The notes beneath the pieces are model-generated. The model had not been told where the DNA came from and did no database searches. It worked only from the letters and a program-made list of their open reading frames with translations. The position numbers and the translations under genes were made by a program. From the NCBI RefSeq assembly GCF_900107645.1, contig NZ_FNQN01000004.1, positions 186,001 through 250,000 on the forward strand: a DNA stretch of 64,000 bases. The letters run 5' to 3'. Below, one piece after another: positions 35,593 to 45,584 of this stretch; within the stretch, counting starts at the first letter, position 1; the number at the start of each line of letters is the position of its first letter. This DNA is from Desulfuromusa kysingii. Lineage in GTDB: Bacteria > Desulfobacterota > Desulfuromonadia > Desulfuromonadales > Geopsychrobacteraceae.

Positions 35593-36354
35593 CTAACCAA
35601 ACAATTGCAGTCCCATTTTCAGAGCCAGCAACAGTAACAAGCCACCAAGAAATTTCTTGATCGTTCCTGGTTTGAGTTGCGCGTGCATAACCTTGGTACC
35701 AAGGCTTCCGCCAAAGTAAGCGGCGATCGCCACTGGGAACATCAGCAATAGATCGCTATGCCCCATAGCCAGATAGGCCACCAGTCCGCTCAGAGAGGAA
35801 AAAGGGACCACAAAGGCAGTAATCACTGCAACCTTCTTCGGGTTAAAACCAAACATAATCATCAACGGAGCAATCAATCCGCCACCGCCGACGCCGAGCA
35901 AACCCGACAGGTAACCGGCAACAACACCGATCAACGCCGGAACCAGAAACGGCCGATCCTCCCGAAACTGGTTTTCAAACTTATTGGCGCGAAAGAAGAC
36001 CAGCATCACCCCAGAAAAAAGCAGGAACAGGGTGAAGACCGCCAACACCGCCGATTTCGGCACCCAATGGTTCGACCAGGCACCGAGCGGAGCAAACAGA
36101 AATGAACTAACGATAATCGGCACGCCAAGCCGAAAGTCAAGCCGGTGAGCGCGGATATTATTGACACTTGCCCCAGTCATGCTCAGAGTATTGACCAACA
36201 ACCCAGTCGGCTTAGCGACCAGTAACGGCACCCCGAACCAATCGAGTGCGGGCACCAATGCAATGGCAGAACCAACACCGCCAAGAGCAAAGATAAAGCT
36301 CAAAACAAAAGCGAGCAGCGAGATGATGAGTTGATTGAATATTTCAGTTTCCAT
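35593..36354 (-). CDS. TauE/SafE-family sulfite or organosulfur exporter
   Basis: A 253-residue protein with about eight membrane spans. The family pattern of two repeated halves is visible: GLLVNTLSMTGASVNN near 55 and GVGGGGLIAPLMIMFGF near 153. TauE/SafE proteins move anions such as sulfite, sulfoacetate or taurine-derived species. It follows the His-rich ORF by three bases. With rhodaneses upstream in the same block, sulfur export is reasonable but not proven. Confidence 0.85.
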   Translation of the reverse strand: METEIFNQLIISLLAFVLSFIFALGGVGSAIALVPALDWFGVPLLVAKPTGLLVNTLSMTGASVNNIRAHRLDFRLGVPIIVSSFLFAPLGAWSNHWVPKSAVLAVFTLFLLFSGVMLVFFRANKFENQFREDRPFLVPALIGVVAGYLSGLLGVGGGGLIAPLMIMFGFNPKKVAVITAFVVPFSSLSGLVAYLAMGHSDLLLMFPVAIAAYFGGSLGTKVMHAQLKPGTIKKFLGGLLLLLALKMGLQLFG

Positions 36355-36357
36355 AAA

Positions 36358-36624
36358 CTATGCCTGGTCAAACAACCAACTCCCTGACAAAGAATTTTTC
36401 GCCCGGTTAGCTGCCTTGATTCCCAGTGATATAACTCCCGGGTTCAAACTGCAGGGGGAGACATGGTTGATAATAAACTTCTTATGCAAACACCGCTCTA
36501 TCGGATTGGCAAAGGTTACGGTATCACTCAAAAGGGTATCGTGGTCATCGCCCTGCCACAGATGAATATGATGCACATTGTTGCCCCCCGGGGATCAATA
36601 TTTATGGTGGTGATGTTCGGCCAT
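36358..36624 (-). CDS. His-rich protein with in-frame TGA at codon 10 (possible selenoprotein)
   Basis: ATG 36624 follows FmdE by nine bases with AGAGG overlapping the FmdE stop, a textbook coupled start. The product would read MAEHHHHKY, then TGA (36595-36597), then SPGGNNVHHIHLWQGDDHD and on to a natural TAG three bases before the TauE start: 88 residues if TGA is read as selenocysteine. A His-rich head and two further cysteines suggest metal or selenium chemistry. I saw no clear SECIS hairpin after the TGA. The alternative is a nine-codon leader with a restart at GTG 36576 (72 residues). Confidence 0.4.
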
Positions 36625-36633
36625 GAGTGTCCT

Positions 36634-37230
36634 CTATTTTGCACAAGGAATACAGACACGTCCGGCATCAGTATCCTGTAATTTATTCGTAAATGTAAGT
36701 TCACCACATATGGCACAGGGTTCAGCGGTAAAAACCCCTTTTGCCCCAAGCAATTCAACCTGCTCGATTTCACCGATATTAAGCAGCATTTCTTCAGGAA
36801 TTTTAAATATTTTTTCAATCACAGGATTGGTGATCTCAGCCGGAATATTCTGTGGAAGGACACCAGCCTTGCGTTGTTCAATAAAGGGAGATTTCAACGC
36901 CTGGCTGAAGACTTCATTCTTAAGTGACACCCTCACGGAACGGCCAGTTTTGACATCAATCAGAGTGAACGCCATCTTGTTATAATAAAGTTTTTCGATG
37001 TTAGATTTACCATAAGTGCACCCGGTTGCCGTCATGATGCCATCAACAAAACAACCGGCGGCATGACCGTCTCCGGTTTCGGCTAAAACTCGCAACTCTT
37101 TGTCTTGTGAACGTTCTACGCCGAGCGCCTTCATTGCCGCAAGTCCGGCACGTAAACCCATCGGCATAGCGGGACATTTATGACCATGAAATTTCAATCC
37201 TGTTGCATAATATTCTTCAAACGAGTGCAT
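36634..37230 (-). CDS. FmdE-family protein (formylmethanofuran dehydrogenase subunit E-like)
   Basis: A 198-residue protein with [20 protein letters not shown] near 15 and [20 protein letters not shown] near 55, the FmdE cysteine/histidine pattern, plus a C-terminal zinc finger (CAICGEL...CIPC). FmdE proteins occur in methanogens and, as a separate family, in many bacteria beside molybdenum or selenium enzymes; their function is unclear. GGAGAA precedes the ATG. It lies between a truncated ArsR gene and the His-rich ORF. Confidence 0.88.
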   Translation of the reverse strand: MHSFEEYYATGLKFHGHKCPAMPMGLRAGLAAMKALGVERSQDKELRVLAETGDGHAAGCFVDGIMTATGCTYGKSNIEKLYYNKMAFTLIDVKTGRSVRVSLKNEVFSQALKSPFIEQRKAGVLPQNIPAEITNPVIEKIFKIPEEMLLNIGEIEQVELLGAKGVFTAEPCAICGELTFTNKLQDTDAGRVCIPCAK

Positions 37231-37276
37231 CCTGTTTCTCCTTTGTAAGTTATTAGGCGGATGGTTAATACCCCAA

Positions 37277-37378
37277 TCATTTTTTCAATTCTTGCATAAT
37301 AAACAAGTGTGTGGGACGAGCCATTGATTTAAGAACTTGGGCGCGGGATGGGGAATAATTTTCAAACTTAAATTTCAT
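37277..37378 (-). pseudogene. Truncated ArsR-type regulator (33 codons)
   Basis: ATG 37378 begins [33 protein letters not shown] and stops. The stretch LKSMARPTHLFIMQEL matches the first helices of ArsR/SmtB winged-helix regulators (typically KALAHPTRLLIV), which normally run about 100 residues. The recognition helix and metal site are missing, so this is either a broken gene or a mini-protein retained as a leader. The ribosome site lies in a palindrome. Confidence 0.65.
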
Positions 37379-37384
37379 CACGTT

Positions 37385-37422
37385 GATCTCCTTGGCTATT
37401 TGGTAATATAGCCAAGGAGATC
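37385..37422. promoter_or_regulatory. 15-bp perfect inverted repeat over the ArsR ribosome site
   Basis: GATCTCCTTGGCTAT (37385-37399) is exactly repeated in reverse at 37408-37422 with an 8-base spacer. The AAGGAG ribosome site of the truncated ArsR gene lies within the near arm, nine bases from its ATG. It can act as an ArsR-type operator in DNA and as a hairpin blocking translation in RNA. Confidence 0.7.
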
Positions 37423-37568
37423 AATTGTTGTCAATTTTTTTCTCTATCTTTGTTGCCATTCCACGTCATTGAGTCAGTTGACCTGGAGTCATAAGAAAAA
37501 CCCAACATGATAACAACATCATGGGAAATAACTCCCATATTGGTAATCGGGCCCCATAGATTGGTTAT

Positions 37569-38486
37569 TTATTGTTCCCACAACCAATGAGTGTCTTGAG
37601 CAGGTAAAAACAACTTCGAACTCCAGGCATTCCACCCCCCGTCGTAAATTCTGACATTTTTATAACCCAACAAATACCGCAACTGCATATAAGCATGGGC
37701 AGCACGATCACCACTATGACAATACAGATAGACAGGACTCTCTGCAGTGATCCCATTGTCAGCATAAAGCGTGGCAATCTCCTTCAGACTGAGGAATTTC
37801 TGTGTTTCTGAATCATTAGCCTTGGTCCCTGTGATGTTGATTGCTCCGGGAATATGTCCCCCCCGGATCCCACGGATTTTCTGCCCCAGGTATTCATTTT
37901 CCGGGCGAACATCCAACAGAATGATAGCGTCAAGGTTCTTTGCCAGCTTATCCCGATAGATGTCACTCCAAGCTAAACGAATCCCAGCCCTGTTATCGAC
38001 TATGGTATAGTCTGACGCTGGTAATTGGACGCTAGCCGTACTCTCTTCTCTGCCCTCCTGTTCCCAGTTATCGATCCCCCCGTCCAATAACATTAACTGC
38101 TGGGTATCATGCCCATACATTTCCATAATCACGAGAAAGCGACTGGCAAAAAGGCCGAACTTATCATCGTAAGCGATAACCGTTGAATCATTCTCGATAC
38201 CTAGGCGATCAAGAACTTGTTTAAATTGTTCAGGTGAAGGGTACAATGTTGGCGGCTCCTGAGTGTAATCGCTCAGGTCAGCATGTCGGTTGACTTTAAC
38301 GGCCCCAGGCAGATGCGCTATCGCATAATAGTCAGATTGACTTTGCACATCGACGATTATGGTTTTTGCTTTGTGGATGTTTTCTGCAACCCAAGAAGAG
38401 TCAACCAATTCAATAGCAAATACCGGAGAACAAAGGGTCAATACAACGAAAAGGATCAGCCATACAGGGGTAATAATTCTGAGCAT
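37569..38486 (-). CDS. Exported two-domain rhodanese (sulfurtransferase)
   Basis: A 305-residue periplasmic protein with a signal peptide ending SPVFA. Two rhodanese domains: the first (residues 30-150) lacks the active cysteine (AYDDKFGLFASR), and the second has VYLYCHSGDRAAHAYMQLRYLLG near 250, with the loop cysteine that accepts sulfane sulfur. GGAGGT precedes the start. It is last in the conduit-like operon, so it may handle sulfur or selenium at the cell surface. Confidence 0.88.
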   Translation of the reverse strand: MLRIITPVWLILFVVLTLCSPVFAIELVDSSWVAENIHKAKTIIVDVQSQSDYYAIAHLPGAVKVNRHADLSDYTQEPPTLYPSPEQFKQVLDRLGIENDSTVIAYDDKFGLFASRFLVIMEMYGHDTQQLMLLDGGIDNWEQEGREESTASVQLPASDYTIVDNRAGIRLAWSDIYRDKLAKNLDAIILLDVRPENEYLGQKIRGIRGGHIPGAINITGTKANDSETQKFLSLKEIATLYADNGITAESPVYLYCHSGDRAAHAYMQLRYLLGYKNVRIYDGGWNAWSSKLFLPAQDTHWLWEQ

Positions 38487-38577
38487 AAAACACCTCCGCT
38501 GTTGATATGGATAGGTTTAATGTCCGCCATCCCTGAAGAGCAAACGGCGTGGATGCAACACAACTATTTGCAATAAA

Positions 38578-38814
38578 TTAGCAACCTTGCAGCATGCTTC
38601 CGCCACCTTTTTTAGGTGCACCTTTTGACTCGTCAGCTTCAATTTCTACCTTGGTTCCTACTTTGAGCTTGGAGGCTTTCCCTTTGGTGATCTGGATGGT
38701 CACGGTTTTTCCTTTGACCTTGGTCACTTTTCCTTTGAAATCAGCGGCAAAGGTGGTGCCTGAGATACTGATGACGAAGGCAAGTGCGGCAATGAGTGCG
38801 AGTGTTTTTTTCAT
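38578..38814 (-). CDS. Small exported protein, C-terminal Cys (78 aa)
   Basis: A 78-residue protein with signal peptide (ending FAAD) and a basic beta-rich core (FKGKVTKVKGKTVTIQITKGKASKLKVG), like a small OB or SH3 barrel. It ends KKGGGSMLQGC, so the last residue is a cysteine after glycines. The large rhodanese lipoprotein upstream also ends in GGGC. A ribosome site AAAGGGG is present. It holds the position of the small ExtJ-like protein in Geobacter ext clusters, which is inference. Confidence 0.72.
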   Translation of the reverse strand: MKKTLALIAALAFVISISGTTFAADFKGKVTKVKGKTVTIQITKGKASKLKVGTKVEIEADESKGAPKKGGGSMLQGC

Positions 38815-38894
38815 CTTATTCCCCTTTGGTTGATGAGTATAAAAATACCTCCCTGAAAGTGATTTTCCAGGGAGGCGGTTGGACGGTTAGCGGT

Positions 38895-40034
38895 TTAGAA
38901 GATCACCTGGACTTGAGCAACGACAGTGTCAGAATCTTCAACTGTAGAGCTACTGTCATAATCGCAGTTGGTGTACTCAACGGTGACTTTCAGGTTTTGA
39001 CCACGGACATAGTAATTGAGTCCGAGACCGAGCAATTCAACTTCATGATCCATCACGCCATACAGATCGGCAAAGGACCAGCTCTCTGAACGACCGAAGA
39101 ATTGTAGTGGCAGGTTAGGAAGCATGTAACCGGCTTTAACATAACCACCGTTTTTCTCACCGGTCATCCCTGTTACACCTGCGTCTGGATTGGCTCCTTG
39201 ATAGGCATCATCCAGATCATAATCAACATAGGCGGCGGAAAGAGTGATGGCGCCCATCCCTTCGATGGGATACTCGAAGAAGGCATCAACGGTCCAGGCG
39301 CTATAATCAACAGCCTTACTTAAAACAGAATTCGAGTAAGCAACATCATTTTCCATCTGGTACGCAGCACCAAAGGTAAGAACTTTTTTCTGTCCCATGT
39401 AAGTCCCTTTGTAGCCATACCCTTTTTCTGGATCAAGGAGGCTGACATGGACACGAGCGGAATAACGGAGGTTGGAATCAACTTCTGAGTCATTACCATT
39501 CATCGCGTCAACCCGATACTGGATCATGTCATTAGCCAGGTTACCCCAGACGGCGATCCCTTTATCACGGGTGCTGACAAAAGGTGCGCGGATCATACTG
39601 GAACGATCCAGCGTCAGTGGCATTTCACAGGCTTCAAGATTTTCCCGGGTGAGGTTGTATTTGAACTTACCCATCCACAGGTTCAAGCTGTTATTGAATT
39701 TGAAGCGGAGAACAGCGTCCAGCAGTTGGAATCTATCGCCATCGGAGGAGCTGTAGTCGTTGTCTTCAGTGTATTCGGTCTGCACATACAAACCAAAGCT
39801 TTCACCATAAGCACCCATCAAAGCAATACGGTTACGACGGAAGTTGAATTCCAGTGAATCGTCATCACCATTGTCTTGATTGACCAGTTGGAATTGACCT
39901 TTATAGTCCAGCTTCAACAGCCCTTGATCTTCATCACCAAAGGACCAGATGGGGCCGGCGAAGGCGCTACTTGCCAGCAGGCAGAAGCCTACGGCAAAGG
40001 TGCAGAGCAATGCGGCTTTTTTATATAATGTCAT
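38895..40034 (-). CDS. Outer-membrane beta-barrel (ExtI-like porin)
   Basis: A 379-residue protein with a signal peptide ending SSAFA. The body is a run of alternating beta strands with aromatic girdles (DYKGQFQLVNQ, FNFRRNRIALMGAYGESFGLYVQTEYTEDNDY, LNLWMGKFKYNLTRENLEACE) and ends in a strand finishing VAQVQVIF, the C-terminal phenylalanine typical of outer-membrane proteins. Length and style match phosphate-selective-porin-like barrels, including ExtI of Geobacter. GGAG precedes the start. Confidence 0.85.
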   Translation of the reverse strand: MTLYKKAALLCTFAVGFCLLASSAFAGPIWSFGDEDQGLLKLDYKGQFQLVNQDNGDDDSLEFNFRRNRIALMGAYGESFGLYVQTEYTEDNDYSSSDGDRFQLLDAVLRFKFNNSLNLWMGKFKYNLTRENLEACEMPLTLDRSSMIRAPFVSTRDKGIAVWGNLANDMIQYRVDAMNGNDSEVDSNLRYSARVHVSLLDPEKGYGYKGTYMGQKKVLTFGAAYQMENDVAYSNSVLSKAVDYSAWTVDAFFEYPIEGMGAITLSAAYVDYDLDDAYQGANPDAGVTGMTGEKNGGYVKAGYMLPNLPLQFFGRSESWSFADLYGVMDHEVELLGLGLNYYVRGQNLKVTVEYTNCDYDSSSTVEDSDTVVAQVQVIF

Positions 40035-40109
40035 ACGAATTTCTCCTTATTTTAGATTTCACTCCGCCATAGGCATGTATAGCGGAGTAAAAGATCCATA
40101 CAATCTTGA

Positions 40110-42098
40110 TTAGCAACCACCACCGGTCGGGGTGAAGGCTGTTGGGGCTTCGCCACCACTGGTTGTTGAGGATGAGCCATTATAGTCCTCATCTTCATAT
40201 CTCACCTCATCCCCAAAGCCATCATAGTCAGGATAGGTTTCTACTGATGGCCAGTTGACTCCAGAAACATAGGTTTTCTTTTCCAAGAAGCTGTCGGAGT
40301 TATTGTCTGCGGTATTTGCACCATTATCATTAAGGACCTTTGTCGCCCGGAACATGACATTTTCCGAACGGCTGACGGTATCCCAAGCGGGATTCCCAGA
40401 GAGGGCACCACCGAGTTTAATGGCACTGCCAACAGACACTCCGGTCGCCGCATCCACAAACCAGTTTTCGGTGTCATCCCACTGAAAGTAATTGTTTCGG
40501 GCGGCGAAAATGACTGCGCTGGGGATACCAACTGGGTACGCAGGGAATGTTGTATAGTGATTGTTTTTAATATAGGTTTCGTCGGCAGGTTCGTAGGCGG
40601 TTAAAACTGCCCATTCATTCCAAGAACCATCGTAGGTACGAACATCTTCAAAGCCACAGATCTCTTGCAAAGCAAAGGCATAGACAGAGGCCAAAGCGCC
40701 AGAGTTACAATAAATAATGATTGGCTTGCTACCATCAATTCCTGCCGCAGCAAAAGCGTTCAACAGGGTTTGCTTTTCGGCATATTTCGTTGAAGGCATC
40801 GCCCCAGGGAGATAAGCTTCAGTCACCACGGGAACTGTTACGTTCCATTGGGGGCTGCCATTTTTGACCAACTTGGCCCCTTTCACCTTCCCTTCAAACG
40901 CTGCGGGTTTGGCCCCTAAAGGGAGAACCAACATGCCTTTGCTCGGATCAGCATCATCCTTCCATTGATATTTGATCCAAGCAGCACCATCTGCTGGGTC
41001 AAACGGCAGCGGATTCGCCATATTGAAAACAGGAATACGCGGGGTCGTTGTCGCCGGGTCAATCTCTTGAAAGAGAAGTTCACTTAAGGTTAAATCACCA
41101 GTGAACAACTGGGTGGTGTCATCGTAAGTATATCCGGCAACTTCAAAGATATCAGGAGCTCCGTTCGCATCGGCATCAGTAAAATAGAATGGTGTCGGCG
41201 GCTGACGGGCATCAAGGACAACAACTTTGTTCGCATCGTCATCGGCCAATGAAGTGCGACCGCTATCAACCTGATCGATCAATTCACCAATGCTGATACG
41301 GACATCAAAGAAACGTTTCGGCAGCTCGGTCACACTGAAATTTGATGGCGTGACATTCGCCAAGGTCACAACCCCTTGAGCCAGAGGCTCCTCAGCTGGG
41401 AAGTTAGCTTTCATATAGAGGGCATAGGCACGGTTGCCACCATCGAGAACTCTGATTTTTTCTTTGGCAAAGCCCCAATAACGGAGTGTCCACCACAGTC
41501 GTGAAGAGCAGAATCCGGGATAGTCCTGACGCGAAGTGGTCATAACAATAACATCATCCTTGGTAATTCCGAGACGACACAGCATCTGATCAATCAAAGA
41601 CCCTGTTCCCACTTCATGGTCTGCCAGAACAGGACCGTCGTTTCGTGGTGTGACCTCATACCCTTCATGCGAGACGCTGGGAAGAGCTCCGGGAATATGC
41701 CCGAGAACTCCAGCAGCTTCCAAACCCGCAATCATTTTATACTGGGGAGCGTTCAAGCCATATTGCTCCTCCATGTTGGTGCGAATTTTATCTGCATCAC
41801 CGGCAAACCAACTCTCGGTATCAGAATAGGTAAATGCTCCAGCAGTATTCGGGACACAATCAAGAATAACGACACGATGACCATCGGCAGTTTTGTAACC
41901 ATTATCAACCCATGACTTTAAGGTTGCGGCGTCAAGCAAAGCACTGACATTGTCATCATTTTCGTAATACTTGACATCAACGTCAGTGTAACTCTTACCA
42001 CCACCACCTCCACAACCACCGAGCAGCAAAACGGCCAACACAGTTGATAGCGTTATTAATAACTTTTGATACCGCAACACCTTTGTGATCCTATTCAT
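40110..42098 (-). CDS. Rhodanese-repeat lipoprotein (ExtH-like)
   Basis: A protein of about 662 residues from ATG 42098 (GGAGG seven bases before; ATG 42101 also fits). The lipobox LLLGGCGGGGG puts the lipid cysteine near residue 28. It contains at least three rhodanese-like domains: around VVILDCVPNTAGAF, VIVMTTSRQDYPGFCSSRLWW, and PIIIYCNSGALASVYAFALQEICG near 420, the last having the active-site CNSG cysteine. The C-terminus ends TGGGC. ExtH of the Geobacter ext conduits is a comparable rhodanese lipoprotein beside a porin. Outer-membrane or periplasmic face is inferred. Confidence 0.85.
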   Translation of the reverse strand: MNRITKVLRYQKLLITLSTVLAVLLLGGCGGGGGKSYTDVDVKYYENDDNVSALLDAATLKSWVDNGYKTADGHRVVILDCVPNTAGAFTYSDTESWFAGDADKIRTNMEEQYGLNAPQYKMIAGLEAAGVLGHIPGALPSVSHEGYEVTPRNDGPVLADHEVGTGSLIDQMLCRLGITKDDVIVMTTSRQDYPGFCSSRLWWTLRYWGFAKEKIRVLDGGNRAYALYMKANFPAEEPLAQGVVTLANVTPSNFSVTELPKRFFDVRISIGELIDQVDSGRTSLADDDANKVVVLDARQPPTPFYFTDADANGAPDIFEVAGYTYDDTTQLFTGDLTLSELLFQEIDPATTTPRIPVFNMANPLPFDPADGAAWIKYQWKDDADPSKGMLVLPLGAKPAAFEGKVKGAKLVKNGSPQWNVTVPVVTEAYLPGAMPSTKYAEKQTLLNAFAAAGIDGSKPIIIYCNSGALASVYAFALQEICGFEDVRTYDGSWNEWAVLTAYEPADETYIKNNHYTTFPAYPVGIPSAVIFAARNNYFQWDDTENWFVDAATGVSVGSAIKLGGALSGNPAWDTVSRSENVMFRATKVLNDNGANTADNNSDSFLEKKTYVSGVNWPSVETYPDYDGFGDEVRYEDEDYNGSSSTTSGGEAPTAFTPTGGGC

Positions 42099-42163
42099 CA
42101 TACTTCCTCCATAAACACAAAAGTCGAGGACCATCCTCAACTTGCTTCGATTTGATTTGCTAG

Positions 42164-42175
42164 TAAAGCGCTTTA
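42164..42175. promoter_or_regulatory. 12-bp palindrome in the LysR/ext intergenic region
   Basis: TAAAGCGCTTTA is a perfect palindrome lying between the divergent LysR gene and the rhodanese lipoprotein operon. It may be a second regulator site. Confidence 0.35.
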
Positions 42176-42200
42176 TGGGGTAAAAATATAATCAATACTT

Positions 42201-42217
42201 CGCATGATGATCATGCG
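42201..42217. promoter_or_regulatory. 17-bp palindrome, candidate LysR operator
   Basis: CGCATGATGATCATGCG is symmetrical around its central base. It lies 41 bases before the LysR start and about 100 bases before the divergent operon, the usual position of an autoregulated LysR site, although the T-N11-A core is short. Confidence 0.5.
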
Positions 42218-42257
42218 TTTTGTGCATATCGTCCTGTTCTTCTTGGGGAAATACGTC

Positions 42258-43172
42258 ATGGAATCGAATTACCTTAAGACCCTTATCGTGGTTGGTAAAT
42301 ATGGAAATATAACGCGCGCATCAGAGATTCTCCATGTTTCACAACCCGCAATCTCAAGGCGCATCAAATTGTTGGAAGATCAATTTGGACAAGTTTTATT
42401 GGATCGTTCTGGGACGGGAGTTGAGCTTACGGCAGCAGGAAAAATCGTGGCTGATAAAGCGGTACAGATGCTTGAGTTGGAAAAAGAGTTAATTTCTGGG
42501 CTGACAACGGTTGAGACAAATGAAAAATTGACCTTTGCATGTACCCCCAGTTTCGGCATCGCCCACTTACCTCAAATCATGCGGGACTTTATGCTCAAAA
42601 GCTCAGCCTCACCTGATTTGCTCTTCCATTTTGACGTACCGAGAAAGATCATTGCAGGACTCAACAGTGAAATTTATTGCTTTTCCGTTTTTGAACATAC
42701 AGAGGGATTAAATTTGACAGGGCTCCAGACCATCTCTTTACCTGGAGATGAAATGGTCTTTGTTGCCTCTCCCAAACTGGAGATATCCGAAGAAGAGATT
42801 GAAATTGACGACGTCCTTCACCACACTCTCTATGGACGTCATGAGGGCTGCTGTTCCCGTTCACTGCTCGAAATCAACCTGCAGAACAACGGACTCAGTA
42901 TTTCATCCTTTGAACGCCTCATCATCTACGACGACCTACATCTGCTTATTGATGCAATATCAAATGGAGATGGCATTGCTTTCTTGTCCAAAGACGTTGT
43001 TGCAAAAGAGCTTGCTACCGGAAATTTGAAAGAATTCAAAGTTGCTGGATTCAGTCTCGCAAGAAATCGATCACTCGTCACCCCATCTAACTTTGTCCAC
43101 AGCAATATTACAAAACAGTTGACTGAGAGCATCTTCGATTACTTCAAGGCACAACCTTTTTGTGGCAAATAA
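42258..43172 (+). CDS. LysR-family transcriptional regulator
   Basis: From ATG 42258 (GGGGAAA upstream) a 304-residue LysR protein. Residues 1-60 form the winged helix (NITRASEILHVSQPAISRRIKLLEDQFGQVLLDRSG) and the rest the periplasmic-binding-like effector domain. The frame from 42204 was trimmed because homology begins at MESNYLKTL. It is divergent from the rhodanese/porin operon, which it probably controls. Confidence 0.93.
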   Translation: MESNYLKTLIVVGKYGNITRASEILHVSQPAISRRIKLLEDQFGQVLLDRSGTGVELTAAGKIVADKAVQMLELEKELISGLTTVETNEKLTFACTPSFGIAHLPQIMRDFMLKSSASPDLLFHFDVPRKIIAGLNSEIYCFSVFEHTEGLNLTGLQTISLPGDEMVFVASPKLEISEEEIEIDDVLHHTLYGRHEGCCSRSLLEINLQNNGLSISSFERLIIYDDLHLLIDAISNGDGIAFLSKDVVAKELATGNLKEFKVAGFSLARNRSLVTPSNFVHSNITKQLTESIFDYFKAQPFCGK

Positions 43173-43264
43173 AAGTCATTAACACCTTGAAACAGCAACG
43201 CCAGGAGATGAAGGTCAAAACCCCGCGTATCATCCCTGACTGTCCCTTTCAGAATCCCTGTCTC

Positions 43265-43297
43265 TGCTGAGCCAAGTGAATACCGTTTGGCTCAGCA
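43265..43297 (+). terminator. Hairpin after the LysR gene
   Basis: An exact 11-bp stem (43265-43275 with 43287-43297) with an 11-base loop sits about 90 bases after the LysR stop and before a convergent small gene. No long T-run follows. Confidence 0.5.
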
Positions 43298-43354
43298 AAT
43301 CAGCAGCTTTTGGGTCTAAAGCTATTGAAGTTGTTAATCTCTTTTTTCAATCAC

Positions 43355-43531
43355 TTAAGGTCCGAAGCTTTCTTTAGCCAATTCTTTCAAGGGACGGTCG
43401 CAACAGGTCATTTGACGTCTCTGTGCCTCATCTTTATGGTATTTCTTATTGCAGCTCACACAGATAAACGCGTTTTTATCTTCGAGTTCCTGTTCTGCTT
43501 GAGAAAATCTGTCTCTATATTCTTTTGACAT
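43355..43531 (-). CDS. Small zinc-ribbon protein (58 aa)
   Basis: ATG 43531 follows AAAGGAGT, a strong ribosome site. The 58-residue product (MSKEYRDRFSQAEQELED...) has CVSC near residues 25-28 and TCC near 43-44 as paired zinc ligands in a ribbon-like layout, and ends KESFGP. The short length hides it from ordinary ORF scans. The function is unknown. It converges on the LysR gene. Confidence 0.7.
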   Translation of the reverse strand: MSKEYRDRFSQAEQELEDKNAFICVSCNKKYHKDEAQRRQMTCCDRPLKELAKESFGP

Positions 43532-43657
43532 GTTTTTACTCCTTTCCGAAAGCGTCTACAGTACTTTGCTACGCCTTTCCCCGCCCGAGAAAACTGACGG
43601 ATTTTGAGATTTCAGAAAAAAATAAGCACACATGCGTTGCAATGAAGGCTGCCAAAT

Positions 43658-43915
43658 TCAAGAGCTTTCACGTTGTTTAGGCTCTGAGACCCGATCAGCG
43701 TTGAGACGACAAAGAATTTGCACGATTTCATCCAGCTGGTTCGGTGGACCTCCCGGCATGTTTTCATCGTCTGCAACAGCCAATTCACGGGCATCATATT
43801 CCCATTGACGAAGGATCTTGATTTTTTGTTCCCGGGTCAGAGATTGCTGTTGGAAAACGTCAGTCGGGTTAGTAAACTCTGCCGCCGGATTAAGCATTGC
43901 TCTCTGAATATCCAT
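43658..43915 (-). CDS. Hypothetical protein (85 aa)
   Basis: Start chosen at ATG 43915, seven bases after AAAGGA. The protein is hydrophilic, with an amphipathic N-terminus (MDIQRAMLNPAAEF) and a helical segment QSLTREQKIKILRQWEYDARELAVADDENMPG, a stretch shared by small bacterial proteins of unknown function. It probably is a true gene, given its ordered composition. Confidence 0.6.
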   Translation of the reverse strand: MDIQRAMLNPAAEFTNPTDVFQQQSLTREQKIKILRQWEYDARELAVADDENMPGGPPNQLDEIVQILCRLNADRVSEPKQRESS

Positions 43916-45548
<1,633 letters not shown>

Positions 45549-45584
45549 TGACAAAGATAACTAACGCATAACAGGAGAAGAACC

